Made by a program: the position numbers and the translations under genes. The notes under the pieces were generated by a model. The model was not told the origin of the DNA, made no database searches, and saw only the letters and a list, made by a program, of their open reading frames with translations. Positions 1-6,265 of a stretch of 7,972 nt of DNA are shown here, piece by piece (position 1 is the stretch's first letter; each line of letters starts with the position of its first letter). Source of the stretch: Pseudomonadota bacterium (GTDB taxonomy: Bacteria > Pseudomonadota > Gammaproteobacteria > Burkholderiales > Thiobacillaceae); NCBI GenBank assembly GCA_021802595.1, contig JAJZRT010000148.1:1-7972 (forward strand). Reading direction: 5' to 3'.

Positions 1-2
1 AC

Positions 3-257
3 AAGCTACTCATCATCGACGAGGCGCAAAACCTCACACCGAAGCAGATGAAGACGCTGATCACCCGTGCGGGCCCCGGCACCAAGGTGGTATGCCTGGG
101 CAACATCTCGCAGATCGACACGCCCTACCTCACCGAGGGCAGCTCCGGCCTCACCTACGTCGTCGACCACTTCAAGGGCTGGCCGCACAACGGCCACGTC
201 ACGCTGCAGCGGGGCGAACGTTCGCGCCTGGCGGACTATGCTGCAGAGGTATTGTGA
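3..257 (+). CDS. PhoH family protein (PhoH/YlaK-type ATPase), 3' end only
   Basis: C-terminal 84 residues of a PhoH-family P-loop NTPase; the 5' part lies outside the window. The visible part opens with a Walker B-like strand (LLIIDEAQNLTP), followed by GTKVVCLGN, a sensor-like strand, then QIDTPYLTEGSSGLTYVVD and the family-typical ending ERSRLADYAAEVL. The DTPYLTEGSSGL block is characteristic of the longer PhoH proteins that carry an N-terminal PIN nuclease domain (PhoH2 or YlaK type), which in studied members act as RNA helicase/RNases. The PIN domain cannot be seen here, so that assignment is inferred from the C-terminus. The stop TGA lies 25 bases before the DUF4197 start, and the two genes may be co-transcribed. 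Confidence 0.9.
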   Translation, partial: KLLIIDEAQNLTPKQMKTLITRAGPGTKVVCLGNISQIDTPYLTEGSSGLTYVVDHFKGWPHNGHVTLQRGERSRLADYAAEVL

Positions 258-269
258 TCCCCGTCCGAC

Positions 270-275
270 AAGGAG
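270..275 (+). promoter_or_regulatory. Shine-Dalgarno site of the DUF4197 gene
   Basis: AAGGAG lies seven bases before the ATG at 283. It is the strongest ribosome binding site in the window. It settles the start within a frame that is open upstream into the phoH-like gene. Confidence 0.8.
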
Positions 276-282
276 ATGCACC

Positions 283-1053
283 ATGGCGGTTCTGGCTTCA
301 AGGGCTTCGGTGATACTGGCTGGGGGCCTCGCCCTCGCGCTTCCCGCCCACGCCTTCGACCTGGACAAGCTGCTGAAGGACGTGATCAGCACGCCATCCG
401 GCTCGACATCCCCGTCCACCAGCGCAGGCGTCGATACGCTTTCCACGACGGAAATCAACGCCGGCCTGAAGGAGGCGCTGACCCGCGGCGCCGACGCCGC
501 CGTCGCCCAGCTCGGCCAGAAGGACGGATTCTTCGGCAACGCCGCGCTGAGGATTCCGCTGCCGCGCAGCCTGCAGAAGGCGGAAAAGGCCATGCGCCTG
601 CTCGGCATGGGCAAGCAGGCCGACGACCTCGTGCTGTCGATGAACCGCGCCGCCGAGGCCGCCGTGCCGCAGGCGAAAACCCTGCTGGTCGATGCCGTGA
701 AGCAGATGACGCTGGAGGATGCGAAGGGCATCCTGACGGGCGGCAAGACCTCGGCCACCGATTTTTTCCGCAGGAAAACCGAAGCCACGCTGACCAAGCG
801 CTTCGGCCCCATCGTCAAGGCGTCCACCGACAAGGTCGGCCTGGCGCGCCAGTACAACCAGTACGCCGGCGCAGCCGCGCAGTTCAACCTGATCGACAAG
901 AAGGAGGCGAGCGTCGACCAGTACGTGACCCAGCAGGCGCTCGACCGGCTCTACACCGTGATCGGCGAGAAGGAAGCCGCGATCCGCGCCAATCCGGTGC
1001 AGGCTGGCAGCGATCTGCTGAAAAAGGTGTTCGGCGCCGTCAGCGGGCAGTAA
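283..1053 (+). CDS. DUF4197 domain-containing exported protein
   Basis: A 256-residue protein matching the DUF4197 family, whose function is unknown. Residues 1-24 look like a signal peptide: short N-region, hydrophobic core VILAGGLALAL, and an AHA|F cleavage site. Family-like blocks follow: GLKEAL (61-66), DGFFGNAALRIPLP (81-94), NRAAEAA (121-127), then DAKGIL, TDFF and the C-terminal LLKKVFG (245-251). The mature protein is probably periplasmic and mostly helical. A serine/threonine/proline-rich linker (36-49) separates the first helix from the conserved core. The ATG at 283 was chosen because AAGGAG (270-275) sits seven bases upstream and because it gives the signal peptide; the frame stays open upstream, but that stretch only shadows the phoH-like gene. 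Confidence 0.9.
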   Translation: MAVLASRASVILAGGLALALPAHAFDLDKLLKDVISTPSGSTSPSTSAGVDTLSTTEINAGLKEALTRGADAAVAQLGQKDGFFGNAALRIPLPRSLQKAEKAMRLLGMGKQADDLVLSMNRAAEAAVPQAKTLLVDAVKQMTLEDAKGILTGGKTSATDFFRRKTEATLTKRFGPIVKASTDKVGLARQYNQYAGAAAQFNLIDKKEASVDQYVTQQALDRLYTVIGEKEAAIRANPVQAGSDLLKKVFGAVSGQ

Positions 1054-1111
1054 AGTCGGCCCGGCCATGTCCGCTTTCAAGAACTGACCCGACCTTGCCC
1101 ATGGGGATGCC

Positions 1112-1606
1112 ATGACCCGAACCCAAGCGCTCTGCCTGCTTGCCGGACTGCTGCTCGCCCTGCCCGCCCAGGCGTGGGAAGTCGGCGAATTCAAGAACGG
1201 CATGAGCCGAAGCGAAGTCGAACTAGCCCTCAAGACCTGGAATTTCGACAGAACCCTGCCGGTCGGAAACGATGGGCTGTTTGCCTACGACCTGCCCAGC
1301 AATCCGACCGGCCGCCGCTTTCTGTTCACGTTCTGCAACGACAGGCTGGTGGCCTTCGACCAGGAAATCGAACCGGATTTCCGCCATTTCGTCACCATCG
1401 CATCGAACTATTCCAACCTGTACGGCAATCCGCTCAAGGTCATTCCCTATACCAGCGTCGTCGCCAACGGTGAAAAGGACCTGCTGGCGATGTTCTGGCG
1501 AAAAGGTCCGGATTACCTTGGACTCAAATACGTGCTGTACCCCTCCAGCGAACAACTCTCGATGAGTTTCCAGGTCGGAAACAACTGCTGGCAGGCACCC
1601 CGCTAA
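1112..1606 (+). CDS. hypothetical secreted protein, 164 aa
   Basis: I do not recognise this protein's family. Residues 1-21 form a signal peptide with a hydrophobic run (ALCLLAGLLLAL) and a PAQA|W cleavage site. C8 lies inside the signal, and there is no lipobox, so export by signal peptidase I is more likely than lipidation. The mature part (about 143 residues) starts with GEFKNGMSRSEVELAL (25-40). This loosely resembles the G-M-(S/T)-x-x-E-V helix of BamE/SmpA-like small periplasmic proteins, but that likeness is too weak to name it. The rest is rich in alternating hydrophobic and polar residues, suggesting beta strands. The only mature cysteines, C75 and C159, could form a disulfide. The start is preceded by a weak GGGGA (1103-1107) only four bases away. 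The gene lies 58 bases after the DUF4197 gene. Confidence 0.8.
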   Translation: MTRTQALCLLAGLLLALPAQAWEVGEFKNGMSRSEVELALKTWNFDRTLPVGNDGLFAYDLPSNPTGRRFLFTFCNDRLVAFDQEIEPDFRHFVTIASNYSNLYGNPLKVIPYTSVVANGEKDLLAMFWRKGPDYLGLKYVLYPSSEQLSMSFQVGNNCWQAPR

Positions 1607-1644
1607 GGCTGTACGGGACGCGCACCCTAGGAACGAACCGGCCA

Positions 1645-1674
1645 GCCCGATCCTGTCTGACGACAGGGCAGGGC
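1645..1674 (+). terminator. hairpin after the secreted-protein gene, possible terminator
   Basis: An inverted repeat CCTGTC (1652-1657), loop TGAC, GACAGG (1662-1667). It is extended by one T-G pair and, after a two-base internal loop on each side, by GCCC (1645-1648) against GGGC (1671-1674). It lies 38 bases after the stop at 1606, so termination of the upstream transcript is plausible. No T-run follows, so it is not a canonical intrinsic terminator. The rest of 1607-1839 shows no gene and no convincing promoter. Confidence 0.35.
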
Positions 1675-1839
1675 CAGGAATCGCCGGACAAATGTTCCAC
1701 TTCAGAAATCCGTCAAACAGCCGAAACAAACTACGTATTGATCCTGTGATCGCGTCCTGGCCGGCACGCATTGCGACGAATCGCTCCCAAGCCCGGCAAG
1801 GTTTGATGCGCCCTACATAACAAGACTGGAAGAGAGAAC

Positions 1840-2226
1840 ATGAGCGATCGGACGTATCGACTGATACTCGGCATGCTGCTGCTGATATCGTTGTACTTTG
1901 AGATCAGCTATCTGATGTATTGCCTCATCGGGCTGCTTTTGCTCGAAGGCGCCACCAATTTGCGCGTGCCATTGCTGCTGCGCAGGCTGCAGGGGGCGTC
2001 CGCAACGGACAGCAATCTGGCGCCCTTCCAGCAGAAGAACCGGTTCAATTTCGAGGCCGAACGCGCCTGGCGCTTGATCGTCGGCTTGATGCTGCTCATC
2101 ACCTATGTGCTGTTCTACGACACGATGTGGTTTTTCCCCTGGTTCATGGGATTCACCATTTTCGGTGCGGGGGCCAGCGGCGTCTGCCCGGTTCTGATCG
2201 GCGTGAAGTGGGCCGGGTGCCGGTGA
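1840..2226 (+). CDS. small membrane protein with two DUF2892-like repeats
   Basis: A 128-residue integral membrane protein made of two similar halves. The first half, from DRTYRLILGMLLLI (3-16), aligns with ERAWRLIVGLMLLI (74-87). The later parts, GATNLRVPLL (37-46) and GASGVCPVL (111-119), also line up. Each half has one or two hydrophobic segments, joined by a soluble linker (about 48-74). The second half ends in a Cys-Pro motif (C116-P117) and CR at the tail, as in DUF2892 / YgaP-type transmembrane domains; the first half has R-V-P in its place. The function of DUF2892 proteins is not settled, though some are fused to rhodanese domains. The start has a GGAAGAGAG purine stretch (1828-1836) just upstream. 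The stop TGA (2224-2226) overlaps the GTG start of the c-di-GMP enzyme, which suggests a shared operon. The family call is from pattern memory, not a search. Confidence 0.8.
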   Translation: MSDRTYRLILGMLLLISLYFEISYLMYCLIGLLLLEGATNLRVPLLLRRLQGASATDSNLAPFQQKNRFNFEAERAWRLIVGLMLLITYVLFYDTMWFFPWFMGFTIFGAGASGVCPVLIGVKWAGCR

Positions 2227-4640
2227 AAGACGGGATTAACGAAAAAGGGACCCCCCCTCTCTCCAGCGGCCTGCCGGTCAAGATTACCGGCATTGTCTTC
2301 TGGGGCATGGTGCTGGTCGGGCTGGCGATCGCCGTCATCGTCCTGAAAGGCCGTGAGAACGAACTCGGCGCGCGCAATGCCAGCGAGACCCGACTGCTGG
2401 TGCATGAAATTACCGAACATCCTGAAGCAAACCGGTTCGCAGATGGCCCGCTGAAGGACAACCGCGGTACGCTGCTGCGAATCATCGATACGCTTAAACC
2501 CGGTTTTCATTTCGAGGCGATCGAACTCCGGCGCGGGACCGATTCCCTGCTGATCGGCGACACGCATGCTGATCAGGAATCGGTATCGCAGGCACTGCAG
2601 TTTCATGGCCAGGAAGCCGGCGCGCAGGGCCGGCCCATGCAAATCAGGGTGTTTTTTCCCAGCCTGAAGAAGACGATTTCGGACGACCGCAGGAAAATCC
2701 TGATATCGATCGGCCTGCTGGTCATGACATTCGGATTGATCCTGCAGAAGATTCTTCAGCGCATGCTGTCCCGGCCCTTCTCCAACATGGTTGCGGCAGC
2801 GAAGAACTTTTCCGATGGAAATACCGCTGCGCGTTTCGACGAAACACGCAGCGACGAATTCGGCTTTCTCGCCAGGTTCATCAACCGGGCACTCGATTCC
2901 ATCGAACAGCAACAGGCCGATCTGCGCATTGCCTTGGCCCGCGCCACCCGATCGGAAGCGGAACTGTTCAGGGAAAAGGAGCGCGCCGAAGTCACGCTGC
3001 AGTCCATCACCGATGCCGTCATCACCACCAACTCCGCCACCGAGGTGCTCTACCTGAACCCGGTCGCCGAACGCCTGACCGGGTGGCGCAACGATGCGGC
3101 GCGCGGCTTGCCCGTGGACAGCGTAATCAGGCTCGTGCACGACGACACGGCCCAGGCCGTGCGCAACCCCGTACAGGACTGCCTGAAGAGCCATAGCGTG
3201 GAAACGCTGCATGCCCATGCCGCCCTGCAGCGCAAGGACGGTACATTGATCGCGATCGAGGCCTCCGCGGCGCCCATGCGAAACGACAGGGGTGAAGTGA
3301 TCGGCACGGTGATGGTGTGCCAGGATGTCAGCCATGCACGCAAACTGGCGCACCAGCTGTCACACCAGGCAAGCCATGATTCGCTGACGGGTCTGGCCAA
3401 TCGGCGCGAATTCGAGCGCAAGCTCGAAGAGGCACTGGAAAGCGCAAAACGCGAACACAAGCGGCACATCCTGCTGTATCTCGATCTGGACCAGTTCAAG
3501 GTGGTCAACGATACCTGTGGCCACGTGGCGGGCGATCAGCTGCTGGCACAACTCGGTATTCTGCTGGACGACAAGATTCGCCACAGCGACACCCTGGCGC
3601 GTCTGGGCGGGGACGAGTTCGGCGTATTGCTGGAAGGCTGCGATATCGGGCGCGGCAAACAGATCGCGGAATCCCTGCGCCAGACCCTCTCCGATTTCCG
3701 GTTTGTCTGGGAAGACAAGATTTTCCAGGTGGGCGTCAGCATCGGCCTGGTGGAAATCTCCGCGTCAAGCGAGAATTCGGCGGCAGTGATGAGCGCGGCG
3801 GATGCGGCGTGCTACGTGGCGAAGGACGAGGGGCGCAACCGCATCCAGGTGTTCCACGACGGAAACGCGAGCGTGGACCGATACGGGGAAATGCAGTGGA
3901 TCGCCCGTATCCACAAGGCGATCGAAGAGAACCGTCTGCTTCTTTTCCGCCAGAACATCGTCGCCGTGGCCGGATCAGACAACGTCGAACATGCCGAAAT
4001 ATTGCTGCGCATGCAGGACGAGAACGGCGCGATCATCCCCCCCATGGCTTTCATTCCGGCGGCGGAACGCTATAACGTCATGGCCATGCTGGACCGCTGG
4101 GTCGTCACCCACGCGCTGGAATGGCTGGCGGCGAATCCATTGACCTGCAACGATCATCTGCAGTTCCTGTCCATCAATCTTTCGGGGCAATCGCTGGGCG
4201 ACAGGCATTTCCTGCAGTACATCGTGGATGAGCTCGTCCGCACCGGTGTGGAAGCCGGGCGGATTTGCTTCGAGATCACCGAAACCGCGGCCATCGCCAA
4301 CATAGGCCGTGCCAACGACTTCATTACCGAACTCAAGAAACGCGGCTGCTGCTTCGCGCTCGATGACTTCGGTAGCGGCATGTCCTCCTATTCCTACCTG
4401 AAGAACCTGAATGTGGACTACCTGAAAATTGATGGTGCCTTCGTCAAGGGGATGGCGCAGGACCTGGTGGACTTCGCCATGGTCGAATCCATCAATCGCA
4501 TCGGCCATGTCATGGGAATCAAGATCATCGCCGAGTTCGTCGAAGACGAAACCATCCTGGAAAAACTGCGGGAAATCGGCGTGGATTTCGCACAGGGCTA
4601 CGGCATCCACCAGCCTGAAGCGCTCATCCGTTCCGTTTGA
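2223..4640 (+). CDS. membrane-bound PAS-GGDEF-EAL cyclic-di-GMP synthase/phosphodiesterase
   Basis: An 805-residue protein controlling cyclic-di-GMP. Domain order: TM helix (21-41), periplasmic sensor (42-156), TM helix (159-178), HAMP and coiled coil (about 179-250), PAS (about 255-370), GGDEF (385-545), EAL (about 555-800). The GGDEF domain has HDSLTGLANR (385-394), DLDQFK (421-426), intact GGDEF (462-466), and an inhibitory-site RHSD (453-456) five residues before it, so cyclase activity with product inhibition is expected. The EAL signature reads EILLR (592-596), but the expected metal and catalytic residues remain: N652, E684/E687, D714-D715, K735, E771 and Q791. Phosphodiesterase activity is therefore plausible too. 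The periplasmic sensor is not one I recognise. I chose GTG 2223 because its GTGA overlaps the previous stop; GTG 2217 is an alternative. The frame is open further upstream only as a shadow of the membrane-protein gene. Confidence 0.92.
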   Translation: MKDGINEKGTPPLSSGLPVKITGIVFWGMVLVGLAIAVIVLKGRENELGARNASETRLLVHEITEHPEANRFADGPLKDNRGTLLRIIDTLKPGFHFEAIELRRGTDSLLIGDTHADQESVSQALQFHGQEAGAQGRPMQIRVFFPSLKKTISDDRRKILISIGLLVMTFGLILQKILQRMLSRPFSNMVAAAKNFSDGNTAARFDETRSDEFGFLARFINRALDSIEQQQADLRIALARATRSEAELFREKERAEVTLQSITDAVITTNSATEVLYLNPVAERLTGWRNDAARGLPVDSVIRLVHDDTAQAVRNPVQDCLKSHSVETLHAHAALQRKDGTLIAIEASAAPMRNDRGEVIGTVMVCQDVSHARKLAHQLSHQASHDSLTGLANRREFERKLEEALESAKREHKRHILLYLDLDQFKVVNDTCGHVAGDQLLAQLGILLDDKIRHSDTLARLGGDEFGVLLEGCDIGRGKQIAESLRQTLSDFRFVWEDKIFQVGVSIGLVEISASSENSAAVMSAADAACYVAKDEGRNRIQVFHDGNASVDRYGEMQWIARIHKAIEENRLLLFRQNIVAVAGSDNVEHAEILLRMQDENGAIIPPMAFIPAAERYNVMAMLDRWVVTHALEWLAANPLTCNDHLQFLSINLSGQSLGDRHFLQYIVDELVRTGVEAGRICFEITETAAIANIGRANDFITELKKRGCCFALDDFGSGMSSYSYLKNLNVDYLKIDGAFVKGMAQDLVDFAMVESINRIGHVMGIKIIAEFVEDETILEKLREIGVDFAQGYGIHQPEALIRSV

Positions 4641-4642
4641 CC

Positions 4643-4670
4643 CCGCCAGGCTCGATCATTCGCCTGCCGG
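4643..4670. terminator. hairpin between convergent genes, possible two-way terminator
   Basis: CCGCCAGG (4643-4650) pairs with CCTGCCGG (4663-4670) at seven of eight positions across a 12-base loop. It sits in the 32-base gap between the stop of the GGDEF-EAL gene and the stop of the convergent methyltransferase gene, where a shared terminator is expected. There is no T-run on either strand, so efficiency is doubtful. Confidence 0.35.
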
Positions 4671-4672
4671 CT

Positions 4673-6178
4673 TCACCCCACCAGCAAGCCCTGCCGTGAA
4701 AACAGCCACAGCTGCCGGCGCGTCAATTCCCCGACGGTTTCCAGCGACAAAGCCTCTCCCGCCTCGGCCAGGCTGGCCTGCATGATGGCCGCGAGTTCCC
4801 CGATCGTGTGGCGGCCATCCAGCAAGCCCAGCAGCATGCGCCCAGGTGCATCCAGATCGATCGCGACATGACGCGCACCACTCACCACCCAGCCGGGCGA
4901 CCGCGCCTGCAGGTGAGCCAGGCCATGCGCCCGGGGCCGCTCGCCGGGGTCGTGCGCGCAGGCATCCAGGGACATGCCGGGCGTCACGCCGTGGGCCATC
5001 ACCAGTTGAAACAGCGCTGTGCGAAACGCTGCGTCGTCGACATGGTCCGTCACGCCATATCCGGCCATCATTCGCCGAGCCTCGGCCAGCAGGCCTGAAT
5101 ACCCGAGCGCACCGGGATAGGCCATCGCCAGGATCATCGCCCCCGCTTTCATGGCCGGGTACGCGACGGGAAAGGCATTGCCCGCCGGGTTGACGAAGGT
5201 CTGCTCGCAGGCGCTCTCCAGATCGATCTCCTCATCGCAGCGCAGATCCGCATAAAACGCCAGATCGTGCAGGGCCTGCGCCCGGAGTGGCCGGGCACAC
5301 GGCGCGTCGGCGCGCGCGATGAGCGCCCGCCGAAAGCGGGTGCTATGCGCCGTGTCCAGCGCCTCCTCGGCATCCTGCCAGCGCCCGGCCATGCCCTCCG
5401 GTGTCAGCCCCCAGGCGTCCTCGAGTTCGACCACGGCGCGGCGCGGTCCCGCTTCTCCGACATAGCGCAGGCCGTGTGCATCAAGCTGCGAGGCAAACTC
5501 GGCAAACCGCATCGGTGCATTGAATGGGGCGAGGTATTCATGGAAAAGGTAGGATGGCGCGGCTGTCTTGAGATAGGCGATCTCCTTCAGCAGAACCGGA
5601 TCGGTCCATTCGGCCTCCAGTTCGTCCAGCACGCGCAGAGCCTGTTGAAGCCTCGCCGGCGCAGGCAGGTCCGCCGTAGTGCGTTCGATCAGCGCAGTGC
5701 GCAGGGGCTGGAGACGGGCCCAGCCGGCCGTGACATTGAAACTGACATAGGCAATGCCCTGCGGCGACAGATGGCGTCGGCAGACATCGAGCAGCGCCTG
5801 CCGTACCGCAGGCGGCACCCAGGAAAATACGCCATGGGCGATGATGTAGTCGAACCGGCCGAGATCGGCAGGCAGTGCGGCCAGATCGCCATGCACGATG
5901 CGGACATTTTGCGCACCCAGGGCGGCGATGAATGCCGCGCCCGCCTCGGCCTGCACGCGCGACAACTCCACGCCCACACACTCGGATTCTGACCAGCGCC
6001 ACGCCAGGGGAACCAGGTTGCCGCCCTGCGCGCACCCGAGTTCGAGGATGCGTGCCCGGGACGGATCGGCTGTATCGAAACCGTGAAGTTTCGCCACCGC
6101 CGCCAGGAAATCCGGCTGGGTTTCGGGCAGCGGCAGACTGTCGTAGGGGAGTTCGTCGTAGCTGGCGAGGGTATCCAT
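4673..6178 (-). CDS. class I SAM methyltransferase with methyltransferase regulatory domain
   Basis: A 501-residue protein. The N-terminus SYDELPYDSLPLPETQPD (6-23) is typical of a family of SAM-dependent methyltransferases carrying a separate regulatory domain. Binding motif I is ILELGCAQGGN (44-54), the ribose-binding acidic residue is E71 in GVELS, and HGDL (96-99) and FDYIIAHGVFSW (109-120) follow. YVSFN (144-148) replaces the usual YvSyN strand. HEYLAPFN (213-220) begins the regulatory domain (PF10119-like). The C-terminal third ends with a PGRMLLGLLDG...IGEL segment that looks like a small winged-helix or PqqD-like fold, which is only a guess. The substrate is unknown. The ATG at 6178 fits the family start; an in-frame ATG at 6253 would add 25 unconserved residues. 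GAGG lies 16 bases upstream, so the ribosome site is weak. It lies downstream of rhlE on the same strand, 85 bases away. Confidence 0.88.
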   Translation of the reverse strand: MDTLASYDELPYDSLPLPETQPDFLAAVAKLHGFDTADPSRARILELGCAQGGNLVPLAWRWSESECVGVELSRVQAEAGAAFIAALGAQNVRIVHGDLAALPADLGRFDYIIAHGVFSWVPPAVRQALLDVCRRHLSPQGIAYVSFNVTAGWARLQPLRTALIERTTADLPAPARLQQALRVLDELEAEWTDPVLLKEIAYLKTAAPSYLFHEYLAPFNAPMRFAEFASQLDAHGLRYVGEAGPRRAVVELEDAWGLTPEGMAGRWQDAEEALDTAHSTRFRRALIARADAPCARPLRAQALHDLAFYADLRCDEEIDLESACEQTFVNPAGNAFPVAYPAMKAGAMILAMAYPGALGYSGLLAEARRMMAGYGVTDHVDDAAFRTALFQLVMAHGVTPGMSLDACAHDPGERPRAHGLAHLQARSPGWVVSGARHVAIDLDAPGRMLLGLLDGRHTIGELAAIMQASLAEAGEALSLETVGELTRRQLWLFSRQGLLVG

Positions 6179-6222
6179 GGCGCGGATTCTAAAGCCTCGC
6201 GGGATGATGTGTGGGTGGTGGA

Positions 6223-6265
6223 GAACGGTAAGCGGTAGCAAAAACCTGCTCACCGCTCACCACTC
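6223..6265 (-). terminator. long hairpin over the rhlE stop codon
   Basis: On the minus strand, 6265-6252 (GAGTGGTGAGCGGT) pairs with 6236-6223 (ACCGCTTACCGTTC) over 14 positions, three of them G-U. After a one-base bulge, AGCA/TGCT adds four pairs around a GGTTTT loop. The left arm overlaps the TGA of rhlE. The T-run is in the loop, not after the stem, so this is not a textbook terminator. It could terminate, protect the rhlE mRNA 3' end, or be a degenerate palindromic repeat. Terminator is the nearest available type, not a firm call. Confidence 0.5.

Noticed and set aside
6..1233. Two long minus-strand open frames (6-899 and 298-1233)
   Set aside because: They lie antisense to the phoH-like, DUF4197 and secreted-protein genes, whose family motifs and signal peptides are clear; GC-rich DNA commonly leaves such frames open.
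1649..1747. Direct repeat GATCCTGT at 1649-1656 and 1740-1747
   Set aside because: Eight bases is short enough to be chance, and no further similarity surrounds the copies.
1757..1776. Sigma-54-like element (GGCACG...TTGC) upstream of the membrane-protein gene
   Set aside because: Spacing between the GG and GC elements is eight (or twelve with the other GG) instead of ten bases, so it does not fit the strict requirement.
1920..2222. Longer N-terminus for the GGDEF-EAL protein
   Set aside because: It would overlap most of the membrane-protein gene in another frame and is Arg/His-rich; the GTGA overlap at 2223 is a better start.
2115..3353. 412-residue minus-strand frame
   Set aside because: Antisense to the TM-HAMP-PAS part of the c-di-GMP enzyme, no recognisable domain, composition typical of a shadow frame.
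6179..6253. Extended methyltransferase start at 6253
   Set aside because: The added residues translate the hairpin and intergenic region, while the family-typical N-terminus begins right after the ATG at 6178.
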